From assembly GCA_947373225.1 (NCBI GenBank), contig CANBWX010000020.1, positions 1-38,104 on the forward strand: a stretch of 38,104 nt of DNA. Reading direction: 5' to 3'. The stretch is from Flavobacteriaceae bacterium (GTDB taxonomy: Bacteria > Bacteroidota > Bacteroidia > Flavobacteriales > Flavobacteriaceae). Within the stretch, counting starts at the first letter, position 1; each line of letters opens with the position of its first letter. Both the position numbers and the translations under genes were made by a program. Below, piece by piece: positions 16,828-26,079 of this stretch. The notes under the pieces were generated by a model. The model made no database searches. It was not told the origin of the DNA and saw only the letters and a program-made list of their open reading frames with translations.

Positions 16828-17958
16828 ATGAAGTTTGATTTATTACAAAAAGATCCACATACCAAAGCCAGAGCAGGAAGTATTACTACTGACCATGGTG
16901 TGATTGAAACCCCAATTTTTATGCCCGTAGGTACCGTTGCGTCTGTAAAAGGAGTGCATCAGCGGGAGTTGAAAGACGATATTAATCCGGATATTATCCT
17001 TGGAAATACCTACCATTTATATTTGCGTCCGCAAACCGAAATTTTGGAAAAAGCGGGTGGTTTACACAAATTTATGAATTGGGACAGGAATATTTTGACC
17101 GATTCTGGTGGTTATCAAGTGTATTCGCTTTCGGCTAATAGAAAAATAAAGGAAGAAGGAGTTAAGTTCAAATCGCATATTGACGGTTCATACCACGTTT
17201 TTACACCAGAAAATGTGATGGAAATTCAACGAACCATTGGTGCCGATATTATTATGGCTTTCGACGAATGTACGCCATATCCGTGTGATTATCGTTATGC
17301 ACAACGTTCGATGCACATGACACACCGTTGGTTGGATCGTTGTATCAATCATCTGGAGAAAGTACCAACAAAATATGGTTATGACCAAACTTTTTTCCCG
17401 ATAATTCAAGGAAGTACTTATAAAGATTTACGTCAGCAATCAGCTGAATATATTGCCAATTCCAATCAACAAGGGAATGCTATTGGCGGACTTTCGGTAG
17501 GGGAACCTGCCGAAGAAATGTACGCTATGACCGAAGTGGTTTGCGAAATTCTTCCGGAAGACAAACCTCGTTATTTAATGGGAGTTGGTACACCAATAAA
17601 TATTCTCGAAAATATTGCTTTGGGAATTGACATGTTCGATTGTGTAATGCCAACCCGAAATGCCCGTAACGGAATGTTATTTACAGCATTTGGAACCATC
17701 AATATCAAAAATAAAAAATGGGAAGATGACTTTTCGCCAGTAGACGAAATGGGGCATACTTTTGTTGATACAGAATATACAAAGGCGTATTTGCGACACT
17801 TGTTTGCCGCCAACGAATACCTTGGAAAACAAATAGCAACGATACACAATCTTGGGTTTTATATGTGGTTGGTTCGTGAAGCCAGAAAGCATATCTTAGC
17901 TGGAGATTTTAGAACTTGGAAAGAAATGATGGTTCGGAATATGAGCCAAAGATTGTAA
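16828..17958 (+). CDS. tgt: Queuine tRNA-ribosyltransferase (TGT)
   Basis: This 376-residue enzyme exchanges the wobble guanine of GUN anticodons for preQ1 in queuosine synthesis. Family landmarks are present: MPVGTVASVKG, LTDSGGYQVYSL, the FDECTPYP loop, GGLSVGEP and the nucleophile region GIDMFDCVMPTRNARNG. Oddly, the zinc-binding CxCxxC of typical bacterial TGT is absent: the corresponding stretch reads VDEMGHTFVDTEYTKAYLRHLF, and no cysteine occurs anywhere after DCVMPT. The zinc site therefore seems lost although the catalytic part is intact; this may be lineage-wide in flavobacteria. The next gene, an LptF/G permease, follows after 90 bp. Confidence 0.97.
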   Translation: MKFDLLQKDPHTKARAGSITTDHGVIETPIFMPVGTVASVKGVHQRELKDDINPDIILGNTYHLYLRPQTEILEKAGGLHKFMNWDRNILTDSGGYQVYSLSANRKIKEEGVKFKSHIDGSYHVFTPENVMEIQRTIGADIIMAFDECTPYPCDYRYAQRSMHMTHRWLDRCINHLEKVPTKYGYDQTFFPIIQGSTYKDLRQQSAEYIANSNQQGNAIGGLSVGEPAEEMYAMTEVVCEILPEDKPRYLMGVGTPINILENIALGIDMFDCVMPTRNARNGMLFTAFGTINIKNKKWEDDFSPVDEMGHTFVDTEYTKAYLRHLFAANEYLGKQIATIHNLGFYMWLVREARKHILAGDFRTWKEMMVRNMSQRL

Positions 17959-17967
17959 ATTAGGTTC

Positions 17968-18035
17968 AGGGTTCAAGGTTTTAGGTAATAGTATTTTACC
18001 AAAACCCAAAACCCAAAACCCAAAAACCAAGACCC
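17968..18035. repeat. AAAACCC heptamer repeats and hairpin before the permease gene
   Basis: Three perfect AAAACCC units (18001-18021) are followed by degenerate units (AAAAACC, AAGACCC). To the left, GGTTTTAGGTAA can pair with TTTACCAAAACC, giving a hairpin that may end tgt transcripts. The tract ends about 10 bp before the permease ATG. Related degenerate repeats are common between flavobacterial genes. Confidence 0.6.
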
Positions 18036-18048
18036 AAGACCAAAAAAA

Positions 18049-19137
18049 ATGAATATAATAGACAAATACATCCTAAAAAAATACTTAACTACTTTTGTGG
18101 TCATGTTGGCTTTGTTTGCACCTATAGGAATCGTTATTGACGTTTCTGAAAAAATTAATTTCCTGATCGAAAACAAAGTCCCATTTTTGGCTATAGCCTT
18201 ATATTACTACAATTTTACGGTTTATTGGTCTAATTTGTTATTTCCCATTTTTTTGTTTTTATCGGTGATTTGGTTCACCTCAAAATTAGCCAATGACACC
18301 GAAATCATAGCTATATTAAGTTCCGGAATTTCATTTACAAGATTTTTGAGACCTTATTTAATTGGAGCTACAATCGTTTCTGTTTTTGTTATGCTAATGG
18401 GATTTTTCATTGTACCAAAATGTAGTGAAGGATTTAATAATTTTAGATATACGTATCTCGTTTCGGGCGGGAAACAAGCCATGACAGGTCAAGTTACGGA
18501 TGTGTACACACAAATTAGTGAGGATCAGTATGCTTATGTGAATAGTTTTAATAATGAATCTAAAACTGCTTTTAATTTTAGTTTAGAGAAATTCAAAAAC
18601 GATAAATTAGAATATAAAATCACAGCTTCAAGGATTCAATGGAATCCTAAACTCAAGAATTATACGATGTTTGATTATACCAAGCGAACCGTTGGCGAAC
18701 TTAATGACAAGATTGAAAAAGCAGAAAAAAAAGACGCAAAATTCAATTTTGAGTTAGATGATTTAACCCCTCCCGTGATTTATATTGCAGAAACCTTGCC
18801 TTTAGGTAAATTGATTCATTTTATTGACAAAGAGCGTAGTCGAGGTTCATCTAATATCAGTGTGTATTTGGTAGTTTTATATAAAAAATATAGCATCCCA
18901 GTTTCAGCATTTATTCTTACCATTATAGCAGTTGCCGTATCCTCAATGAAGCGAAGAGGAGGGATGGGGCTGAATTTAGCCATAGGAATTGCACTGGCAT
19001 TTGCCTTTATATTTTTTGATAAAATCTTTGGAGTATTAGCCGAAAAATCAAGTATTCCTCCGTTATTAGCGGTGTGGTTACCTAATATTATTTTCGGAAT
19101 TTTGGCAATTTTTTTATTACGAAATGCAAAACGATAA
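18049..19137 (+). CDS. LptF/LptG (YjgP/YjgQ) family permease
   Basis: This 362-residue inner-membrane protein has the family's layout: N-terminal helices (first at about 15-35, ALFAPIGIVIDVSEK), the ELAILSS-like segment NDTEIIAILSSGISFTRFLRP, a central periplasmic domain (about 115-270), and C-terminal helices (AFILTIIAVAVSSMKRRGGMGLNLAIGIALAF region). LptF and LptG form the membrane part of the ABC transporter that extracts lipopolysaccharide. I cannot say which of the two this is. The next gene overlaps its end by 14 nt, starting a run of overlapping envelope genes. Confidence 0.9.
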   Translation: MNIIDKYILKKYLTTFVVMLALFAPIGIVIDVSEKINFLIENKVPFLAIALYYYNFTVYWSNLLFPIFLFLSVIWFTSKLANDTEIIAILSSGISFTRFLRPYLIGATIVSVFVMLMGFFIVPKCSEGFNNFRYTYLVSGGKQAMTGQVTDVYTQISEDQYAYVNSFNNESKTAFNFSLEKFKNDKLEYKITASRIQWNPKLKNYTMFDYTKRTVGELNDKIEKAEKKDAKFNFELDDLTPPVIYIAETLPLGKLIHFIDKERSRGSSNISVYLVVLYKKYSIPVSAFILTIIAVAVSSMKRRGGMGLNLAIGIALAFAFIFFDKIFGVLAEKSSIPPLLAVWLPNIIFGILAIFLLRNAKR

Positions 19138-20017
19138 ATTAGGTAGTTATTTAAATCTTCACTTAATCGTATTTATTTGGGGATTTACGGCAATTTTAGG
19201 CGCTTTAATTACCATAAATCCCGAAGCTTTAGTTTGGTATCGAATGCTTTTTGCAGGTATTTTTTTGGCATTATATCTACTGTTTACCAAACAATCATTT
19301 CGAGTTCCTATTAAGGTATTTTTCAAATTAATTTTTGTCGGATTACTGATTGCGCTGCATTGGATATTGTTTTTCAAAGCCATTCATGTTTCTAATGTAT
19401 CGGTTACGTTATCCATTTTTTCATTGGGCGCTTTTTTTACCTCAATTCTTGAACCTATTTTTTATGGTCGAAAAATACTTTGGTATGAAGTGTTTTTTGG
19501 ACTAATAATCATTGTGGGACTTACAATAATTCTAAAAGTCGAAGTCAATTATCTTGACGGAATGTTATATGCTTTAGCAGCAGTTATTCTGGGAGTTATA
19601 TTTACTTTGTTCAACGGAAAATTGGTCGAAAAACAGGATTCGTCGGTTATATCATTTTATGAATTTTTGTCGGGAACTGCTTTTATTAGCCTGTATTTTT
19701 TGTTTCAACAGGATTTTACAGCTAGTTTTTTCACTTTAACGATGAAGGATTGGATTTTAATTTTAATTTTGTCCTCAATTTGTACGGCTTATGCGTTTAC
19801 GGCTGCCGTAAAAGTGATGCGAAAACTGACGCCCTATACGGTAATGCTAACCACAAATTTAGAACCAGTTTACGGAATTATTTTGGCTTATTTTATCATT
19901 GGAGGAAAAGAAAAAATGAGTTCCCAATTTTATATTGGAGCCTTGATAATAGTCATCACGGTTATATTAAATGGAATTATAAAAAACAATAATATATGTA
20001 CAAAAACAAAAAAGTAG
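19124..20017 (+). CDS. EamA/DMT-family transporter
   Basis: This 297-residue protein has about ten hydrophobic helices arranged as two EamA repeats, the drug/metabolite transporter plan. Typical features are the first-repeat start HLIVFIWGFTAILG with GALITINPEALVWYRMLFAG, and the second-repeat end TPYTVMLTTNLEPVYGIILAYFIIGG. The substrate cannot be inferred from sequence. It overlaps the permease gene by 14 nt and the following glycosyltransferase gene by 22 nt, so all are probably translated from one message; a link to lipid or sugar export is possible but only contextual. Confidence 0.9.
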   Translation: MQNDKLGSYLNLHLIVFIWGFTAILGALITINPEALVWYRMLFAGIFLALYLLFTKQSFRVPIKVFFKLIFVGLLIALHWILFFKAIHVSNVSVTLSIFSLGAFFTSILEPIFYGRKILWYEVFFGLIIIVGLTIILKVEVNYLDGMLYALAAVILGVIFTLFNGKLVEKQDSSVISFYEFLSGTAFISLYFLFQQDFTASFFTLTMKDWILILILSSICTAYAFTAAVKVMRKLTPYTVMLTTNLEPVYGIILAYFIIGGKEKMSSQFYIGALIIVITVILNGIIKNNNICTKTKK

Positions 20018-20736
20018 TCGTTGTTCTACCAGCCTATAATGCAGAAAAAACTTTAGAAAAAACCTTTATAGAGATCCCGATGAACCTTGTAGATGAGGTG
20101 ATTCTAGTTGATGACAATAGTATTGACGAAACGTATGCTTTGGCCAAAAAATTAGGAATTCATCATGTAATTCGTCACGAAAATAATAAAGGGTACGGCG
20201 GAAATCAAAAAACATGTTACAATAAATGTAAAGAACTAAACGCAGATATAGTTGTAATGCTTCACCCAGATTACCAATATACACCTTTGTTGATTGATGC
20301 AATGGTAAGTATAATTGGTAATGATTTATATCCAGTTGTCTTTGGTTCAAGAATTTTAGGAAAAGGCGCTCTAAGAGGTGGGATGCCATTGTATAAGTAT
20401 TTTTTTAATAGATTGCTTACTTTTTTCCAAAACACATTGATGAACCAAAAACTTTCGGAATATCATACCGGTTTTAGATCTTTTGATATGAAAGTTTTGA
20501 ATGCTGTGAATTATGAAAAATGCTCGGATGATTTTGCTTTCGACAATCAAATTGTAGCACAAATTTGTAATTTGGATTTCGAAATTGGTGAAGTTACTTG
20601 TCCAACAAAATATTTCCCGGAAGCTTCATCCATCAATTTCAAAAGAAGTAGCATTTATGGTTTGCACGTAATTTTAGTTTCGATTAGATATTTTTTACAT
20701 AAAACCAAAATCGTTAAATGGGATCTTTTAGCCTAA
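19996..20736 (+). CDS. Family 2 glycosyltransferase (dolichyl/polyprenyl-phosphate mannosyltransferase-like)
   Basis: This 246-residue GT2 enzyme has a GT-A fold start (VVVLPAYNAEKTLEKT), the nucleotide/metal-binding VILVDDNS and the acidic HPDYQY motif. It lacks long C-terminal membrane helices. Such proteins transfer a sugar to a polyprenyl-phosphate carrier on the cytoplasmic face. It overlaps the EamA gene and the next gene, a GT39-like membrane glycosyltransferase that uses polyprenyl-phosphate sugars as donors; the pairing suggests the two act in sequence, making the lipid-linked sugar and using it outside the membrane. Confidence 0.9.
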   Translation: MYKNKKVVVVLPAYNAEKTLEKTFIEIPMNLVDEVILVDDNSIDETYALAKKLGIHHVIRHENNKGYGGNQKTCYNKCKELNADIVVMLHPDYQYTPLLIDAMVSIIGNDLYPVVFGSRILGKGALRGGMPLYKYFFNRLLTFFQNTLMNQKLSEYHTGFRSFDMKVLNAVNYEKCSDDFAFDNQIVAQICNLDFEIGEVTCPTKYFPEASSINFKRSSIYGLHVILVSIRYFLHKTKIVKWDLLA

Positions 20737-22373
20737 GTAAATTCAAAAATAACTATGGATTAATACTCTTATTATTAAGCTGTATTCTATTTCCATTAGC
20801 TATAGGAACGGTTCATTTGTTTGATTGGGATGAGGTAAATTTTGCCGAAATCGCAAGAGAAATGATCGTGAACAAGAATTATCTCAATGTTCAAATAAAC
20901 TTTCAACCGTTCTGGGAAAAACCACCTTTGTTTTTTTGGTTTCAAGCCTTGTCAATGAAAATTTTTGGCATCAACGAATTTGCTAGTAGGTTTCCTAACG
21001 TTCTAGTAGGAGTCGCTTCGATAATGAGCCTTTATTACATTGGAAAGAAATTCATCTCGGATAAATTTGCCTTCCTTTGGGCGCTTTCTTATTTCGGAAG
21101 TATATTGCCGCATTTTTATTTTAAATCTGGGATTATAGATCCTTTATTTAATTTATTCATCTTCCTATCGCTTTATTTTATTTACTTATATCAAGTCGAT
21201 TATAAAAAAAAGTTTCTTGTTTCGGCCTCTGTTTTGGCTGGTTTAGCCGTCTTGACCAAAGGACCTGTAGCGGTTTTAATTATTCTTTTGGTCGTTCTTT
21301 TTTATGTTATTTATAAATGGAAAACTATTAAAATTAAATTTTTCGACTTGCTTCTAGCAGCGGTTATCATTTGTGTAATAACCTCTTTTTGGTTCCTATC
21401 CGAGATTTTAAATGGCGGCGGAATCGAATTGTTTAAAGAATTTATTGCCTATCAAATTAGGCTTTTCTCTACTTCGGAAGCGGGTCATGGCGAACCATTT
21501 TACTATCATTTTATTGTATTGTTTTTTGGATGTTTTCCTATTTCCTTGATTGCATTTCCTTATATTTTAAAGAAAAATTTCTCGGAAACGAAGTCTATTT
21601 TGGTCAAAGATTTTTACACCTTAAATTTCATTTTGTTTTGGGTTGTTTTGATTTTATTTTCAATAACAACTACTAAAATTGTTCATTATTCGTCCTTGTG
21701 TTATTTTCCTTTGTCATTTATGGCGGCTTATATTTTGTACCAAAACATAAATGAGAAGAAGACTTTGCATAAATTATCCTTTGTGTTATTGGCTTTTGTT
21801 GGCGTTTTATTAGGTGTAATTTTTACCGCTTTGCCATTGATTATAAAATTCAAAGCCAATGTAATTCCGTTTATCAAAGATAAATTTGCTGTGCAAAACA
21901 TTCTTTTACCGGTAGAATGGGGCGGTTTCGAATATTTAATAGGTATTTCGTATCTTGTTTTATTGGTGATTGTTTTGATAAAATTAAAGAATAATATTCG
22001 TTATATCATTCATTTATTTTTGATGAATGCTATAATGCTAAATTTATTAATGATTTTTATCGTTCCAAAAATTGAGCAACATACTCAAGGAAGTTTGATC
22101 GAATTTTTTCAAAAGCATCAAAATCCAGCCGAATATGTAACTACTTTTGGTTTCCGTAGTTATGCTAAATTTTTCTATACCAATAAGCAAAAACCTCAAA
22201 ATTTAAAAGCACTTGACGAAGATTGGTTAATCAACGGAAACATCGACAAACCTGTTTATATAGCCTGTAAAATGTTTGATAAAGAAAAAGTACTTCAACT
22301 TAAAAACATCGAATTTCTGTATGAAAAAGGTGGTTTTGTTTTCTTTCTTAGAAAGAATATACAGGAGAAATAA
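20718..22373 (+). CDS. GT39/ArnT-like integral membrane glycosyltransferase
   Basis: This 551-residue protein has about a dozen hydrophobic helices and the first-loop acidic motif LFDWDEVNFAEIAREM, whose Asp-Glu pair is the catalytic hallmark of GT-C enzymes of the PMT/ArnT group. Further family features are the WEKPPLFFW loop and LTKGPVAVLI after the third helix pair. Members move a sugar from a polyprenyl-phosphate carrier onto lipid A, another lipid or protein at the periplasmic face. The start overlaps the GT2 gene by 19 nt. The acceptor is unknown. Confidence 0.88.
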   Translation: MGSFSLSKFKNNYGLILLLLSCILFPLAIGTVHLFDWDEVNFAEIAREMIVNKNYLNVQINFQPFWEKPPLFFWFQALSMKIFGINEFASRFPNVLVGVASIMSLYYIGKKFISDKFAFLWALSYFGSILPHFYFKSGIIDPLFNLFIFLSLYFIYLYQVDYKKKFLVSASVLAGLAVLTKGPVAVLIILLVVLFYVIYKWKTIKIKFFDLLLAAVIICVITSFWFLSEILNGGGIELFKEFIAYQIRLFSTSEAGHGEPFYYHFIVLFFGCFPISLIAFPYILKKNFSETKSILVKDFYTLNFILFWVVLILFSITTTKIVHYSSLCYFPLSFMAAYILYQNINEKKTLHKLSFVLLAFVGVLLGVIFTALPLIIKFKANVIPFIKDKFAVQNILLPVEWGGFEYLIGISYLVLLVIVLIKLKNNIRYIIHLFLMNAIMLNLLMIFIVPKIEQHTQGSLIEFFQKHQNPAEYVTTFGFRSYAKFFYTNKQKPQNLKALDEDWLINGNIDKPVYIACKMFDKEKVLQLKNIEFLYEKGGFVFFLRKNIQEK

Positions 22374-22394
22374 GCTAAATAATTTAGTTTATTT
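22368..22394. terminator. Shared hairpin between convergent genes
   Basis: AAATAAGCTAAAT (22368-22380) and ATTTAGTTTATTT (22382-22394) form an almost perfect 13-bp inverted repeat containing the stop codons of both convergent genes, with T-rich tails both ways. It is a likely bidirectional terminator. Confidence 0.6.
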
Positions 22395-23048
22395 TTGATT
22401 GGTTTGACGAAACAAGGATAAAATTGTTTTGTCAAACCAATTAATTTTTACTCCTATAAAGATAAAATAGGAGCATATAAAAGAAGTCATTCCGATAATT
22501 CCTCCGCAGGTAACATCTACAAAAAAATGTTGCGAAAGATAAACTCTCGAATAACCAACTAAACAGGCAATAATCGCAAATGTAATCTGTAAGTATTTAT
22601 TTTTGAAAAGATAAGCTAAGAACATAAACATGGCGAAAGCCGTTGTAGAATGTCCTGACGGAAACGAATTATAGAAATGTAAAAGTTCGCCAGGAACATA
22701 ATGCAATTCGTTAGGACCAAAAGATTTTGATGGTCTTAATTCATCAAAATAGGCCACTTTTTTTATTAATTGACTTATAAATCCAGAAATCAGAAATGTC
22801 GCTAACCCTATAAAGACGTTTCTAATATTTATAAAGAACAGCAATATAAATAGTATTAAACCAGCAAATAAACCGTCTCCAACATTGGTAAAATATTTGA
22901 AAAAAGTATCCCAGAAAGGAGAATGAAATTGATTTACAAATAAATGTAAAGGTTTTTTACCATAAACTAATAAGCCAAGAAGGGCTGTACTTATAAAGAT
23001 TAAACTAATTAAAAGGAACGGTTTTAAATCAAAAAGTAATTTTTTCAT
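22389..23048 (-). CDS. PAP2-family membrane phosphatase
   Basis: This 219-residue inner-membrane protein carries the three PAP2 phosphatase motifs: KKVAYFDELRP (K-x6-RP form), PSGHSTTAF and SRVYLSQHFFVDV, the last with the catalytic His. Five or six hydrophobic helices surround them. Members remove phosphate from phosphatidic acid, phosphatidylglycerol phosphate, undecaprenyl pyrophosphate or lipid A. It is convergent with the glycosyltransferase run, and a role in recycling the polyprenyl carrier would fit, but the substrate is not determinable here. Confidence 0.92.
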   Translation of the reverse strand: MKKLLFDLKPFLLISLIFISTALLGLLVYGKKPLHLFVNQFHSPFWDTFFKYFTNVGDGLFAGLILFILLFFINIRNVFIGLATFLISGFISQLIKKVAYFDELRPSKSFGPNELHYVPGELLHFYNSFPSGHSTTAFAMFMFLAYLFKNKYLQITFAIIACLVGYSRVYLSQHFFVDVTCGGIIGMTSFICSYFIFIGVKINWFDKTILSLFRQTNQK

Positions 23049-23360
23049 GGTAATTAATAGAGTAAATCAAGCTAGATAAAATGTTCAAAAATAATTAATT
23101 TTATCTATTAAAAAAAATCCTAACAGGATGTTATATAGTATTAGTCATTTCTGGAACTAATGCAAATGTAATTAATAAATAGTCTTCCGAAATGAATTTA
23201 GGATTACATTAGTATTAATAAAAACTAAGGTTTGTATTAAGAATTAACTCTATTTTGGAAATTTTCGACACTTGAATTTCATTAATTATCGAAAATTTCT
23301 TTTATACAAGATATTAAATTTTATCTTTGCTATCCGAACAAAATAAATTGAACAAACCAG
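23049..23360. other. Divergent intergenic region with the accA promoter
   Basis: No gene is visible. TATCTTTG at 23322-23329 is a perfect plus-strand -7 box, 31 bp before accA. I see no clear box for the PAP2 gene and no other structure. Confidence 0.6.
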
Positions 23361-24314
23361 ATGGAATATTTAGATTTTGAACTCCCAATAAAAGAACTTG
23401 AAGACCAGTTGGATAAATGTCTTGTTATTGGACAAGAATCAGACGTTGATGTATCGAATACATGTAAACAAATCACCAAAAAGCTAGAAGAAACCAAACG
23501 ACATATTTATAAAAATTTAACTGCTTGGCAGCGTGTACAATTATCAAGACACCCAAACAGACCTTATACTTTAGACCATATTAACGCACTTTGTGGTGAT
23601 ACTTTTCTTGAACTTCACGGCGATAGAGGGTTTAAAGATGATAAAGCGATGATTGGTGGTTTAGGTAAAATAGATGGTCAGTCATTTATGATTATTGGTC
23701 AACAAAAAGGATATAATACCAAAACGCGTCAGTATAGAAATTTTGGAATGCCAAATCCAGAAGGGTATCGAAAAGCATTACGATTGATGAAAATGGCCGA
23801 AAAATTTGGAATTCCAGTTTTGTCATTGATAGATACTCCGGGAGCTTTTCCTGGAATTGAAGCTGAAGAACGCGGACAAGGAGAAGCGATTGCCAGAAAT
23901 ATTTTCGAAATGGTTCGCTTAAAAGTGCCTATTATTGTTGTTATCGTAGGCGAAGGAGCCTCTGGTGGAGCGCTGGGAATAGGTGTGGGAGATAAAGTTT
24001 ATATGTTAGAAAATACTTGGTATTCGGTTATTTCTCCTGAATCTTGTTCTTCTATTCTTTGGAAAAGTTGGGATTATAAAGAACAAGCCGCCGAAGCTTT
24101 GAAATTGACTTCTTCGGATATGAAAAAACAAAAATTGATTGATGATATTATTCCTGAACCACTTGGTGGAGCGCATTATGACAGAGAATCAACTTTCAAA
24201 ACTGTTGAGCAATATATCATGAAAGGATTCAATGAATTGAAAGACTTATCAACACAAGAATTAGTTGCCCAAAGAATGGATAAATACTGTAAAATGGGTG
24301 ATTTTAGAGAGTAA
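23361..24314 (+). CDS. accA: Acetyl-CoA carboxylase carboxyltransferase subunit alpha
   Basis: This 317-residue protein matches AccA in length and features: an N-terminal helical region with [14 protein letters not shown], the crotonase-like core with [23 protein letters not shown], and the oxyanion-hole segment [15 protein letters not shown]. With AccD it transfers the carboxyl group from biotin to acetyl-CoA, giving malonyl-CoA for fatty acid synthesis. The gene is monocistronic, with its own -7 box upstream and a strong terminator 20 bp downstream. Nothing is unusual. Confidence 0.98.
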   Translation: MEYLDFELPIKELEDQLDKCLVIGQESDVDVSNTCKQITKKLEETKRHIYKNLTAWQRVQLSRHPNRPYTLDHINALCGDTFLELHGDRGFKDDKAMIGGLGKIDGQSFMIIGQQKGYNTKTRQYRNFGMPNPEGYRKALRLMKMAEKFGIPVLSLIDTPGAFPGIEAEERGQGEAIARNIFEMVRLKVPIIVVIVGEGASGGALGIGVGDKVYMLENTWYSVISPESCSSILWKSWDYKEQAAEALKLTSSDMKKQKLIDDIIPEPLGGAHYDRESTFKTVEQYIMKGFNELKDLSTQELVAQRMDKYCKMGDFRE

Positions 24315-24334
24315 TATCTTAAAAACATACTTTT

Positions 24335-24366
24335 AATCCGAAGCCTTATAGCTTCGGATTTTTTTT
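24335..24366 (+). terminator. Intrinsic terminator of accA
   Basis: AATCCGAAGC (24335-24344) pairs perfectly with GCTTCGGATT (24351-24360), followed by a T run. Confidence 0.92.
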
Positions 24367-24454
24367 GGGTTATTAACAAAAAATGAATGTTTATAAACAA
24401 TTTTTAGTAATAAGTCAATAGTAAAGTTTTTTAAATTTTGGTTACTTTCGCTCT

Positions 24455-25999
24455 ATGGAAAATGTCAAAAATATAAACCCACAACGAGTTGATAAAGCAA
24501 CCATTATTAATCTTGAAAAAGGGAAATTACCACCGCAGGTTATCGATTTAGAAGAGGCTGTGCTTGGTGCGATGATGATTGACAAAAAAGGAGTAGATGA
24601 AGTAATTGATATTTTACAACCAGATGCTTTTTACAAAGAAGGGCATAAACATATTTTTGAAGCCATTGTTCAATTGTTTACGGATACGCAGCCAATTGAC
24701 TTATTAACCGTTTCGGCACAGTTGCGTAAAAATGCAAAATTAGATTTGGCTGGAGGCGATTTTTACCTAATTCAGCTTACCCAAAAAATATCTTCTTCGG
24801 CGCATATCGAATTTCACTCCAGAATCATTCTTCAAAAATATATTCAACGAAGTTTAATTCGGATTTCGTCCGATATTATCGAAGAATCCTACGATGAAAC
24901 TACCGATGTTTTTGATTTATTGGACAAAGCCGAATCGAAACTTTATGAAGTTACGCAAGGAAATATAAAACGTAGTTCGGAAACGGCACAAAGTTTAGTA
25001 TTACAAGCCAAAAAACGAATTGAGGAAATTGCAAACCAAAAAGGATTAAGCGGAGTAGAAACTGGTTTTACAAAACTAGACGCTATTACATCAGGTTGGC
25101 AACCAAGTGATTTGATCATTATTGCTGCGAGACCGGGGATGGGGAAAACGGCTTTCGTATTATCTATGGCTCGAAATATCGCTATTGATTTTGGACATCC
25201 TGTAGCGTTATTTTCGCTGGAGATGTCTTCGGTACAGTTGATTACAAGGTTGATTTCATCAGAAACGGGTTTGTCTTCAGAAAAACTGAGAACCGGAAAA
25301 TTAGAAAAACACGAATGGGAACAACTGAGTGTAAAAGTCAAAAACTTAGAAAAAGCTCCACTTTTTATTGACGATTCGCCATCACTTTCGATTTTTGATT
25401 TACGGGCAAAAGCAAGACGTTTGGCTTCTCAACATGGAATAAAAATTATCATTGTCGATTATTTGCAATTGATGACCGCTGGTGGTAACGGAAAAGGTGG
25501 TGGAAATAGAGAACAAGAAATATCTACAATTTCTAGGAATTTAAAAGCATTGGCCAAAGAGTTAGCAATTCCTGTAATTGCATTATCCCAATTATCTCGT
25601 GCTGTTGAAACTCGTGGATCTAGCAAAAGACCTTTGCTTTCGGACCTTCGTGAATCGGGTGCGATTGAGCAAGATGCCGATATTGTATCGTTTATTTACC
25701 GCCCGGAATATTATAAAATTGACGAATGGGATGATGATGAGCAATCCCCATCTGCTGGTCAAGCTGAATTTATTATTGCAAAACACAGAAATGGTTCCCT
25801 TGAAAACGTTCGATTGAAGTTTATTGGAAATTTAGGTAAATTTGATAACCTAGAAGATTATGGAGGAAGTTTTGATGATTTGCCTTCGAAAATGAACCAT
25901 GATGATAATCCTTTCCAAACTAAAAATCTTCCGTCTCCAAATGAAGCTTTTGGCAGTAATTTGAATAGTGAAGAAGAAGATGACGATATGCCGTTTTAG
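24455..25999 (+). CDS. dnaB: Replicative DNA helicase DnaB
   Basis: This 514-residue hexameric helicase unwinds DNA at the replication fork. The N-terminal domain (about 25-130, PPQVIDLEEAVLGAMMID) interacts with primase. The RecA-like C-terminal domain has Walker A ARPGMGKTAFVLS, Walker B IIIVDYLQLM, and the conserved LSQLSRAVETR and LSDLRESGAIEQDADIV. The tail is acidic (NSEEEDDDMPF), as is usual in Bacteroidota. No intein is present. TTACTTTCG lies only a few bases before the ATG as a poor -7 box, so its promoter is uncertain. Confidence 0.98.
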   Translation: MENVKNINPQRVDKATIINLEKGKLPPQVIDLEEAVLGAMMIDKKGVDEVIDILQPDAFYKEGHKHIFEAIVQLFTDTQPIDLLTVSAQLRKNAKLDLAGGDFYLIQLTQKISSSAHIEFHSRIILQKYIQRSLIRISSDIIEESYDETTDVFDLLDKAESKLYEVTQGNIKRSSETAQSLVLQAKKRIEEIANQKGLSGVETGFTKLDAITSGWQPSDLIIIAARPGMGKTAFVLSMARNIAIDFGHPVALFSLEMSSVQLITRLISSETGLSSEKLRTGKLEKHEWEQLSVKVKNLEKAPLFIDDSPSLSIFDLRAKARRLASQHGIKIIIVDYLQLMTAGGNGKGGGNREQEISTISRNLKALAKELAIPVIALSQLSRAVETRGSSKRPLLSDLRESGAIEQDADIVSFIYRPEYYKIDEWDDDEQSPSAGQAEFIIAKHRNGSLENVRLKFIGNLGKFDNLEDYGGSFDDLPSKMNHDDNPFQTKNLPSPNEAFGSNLNSEEEDDDMPF

Positions 26000-26026
26000 A
26001 ATATAAAAAGCTATTACTTTAAAACC

Positions 26027-26054
26027 AAAGAGTCCCGCGATTGCGGGACTCTTT
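26027..26054. terminator. Bidirectional terminator between dnaB and the convergent T9SS gene
   Basis: AAAGAGTCCCGC (26027-26038) and GCGGGACTCTTT (26043-26054) form a 12-bp perfect stem with loop GATT. A T run follows on the plus strand, serving dnaB; it may also stop the gene ending at 26080. Confidence 0.92.
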
Positions 26055-26079
26055 TTGTTGAATCTATACTGAAAGTAAT

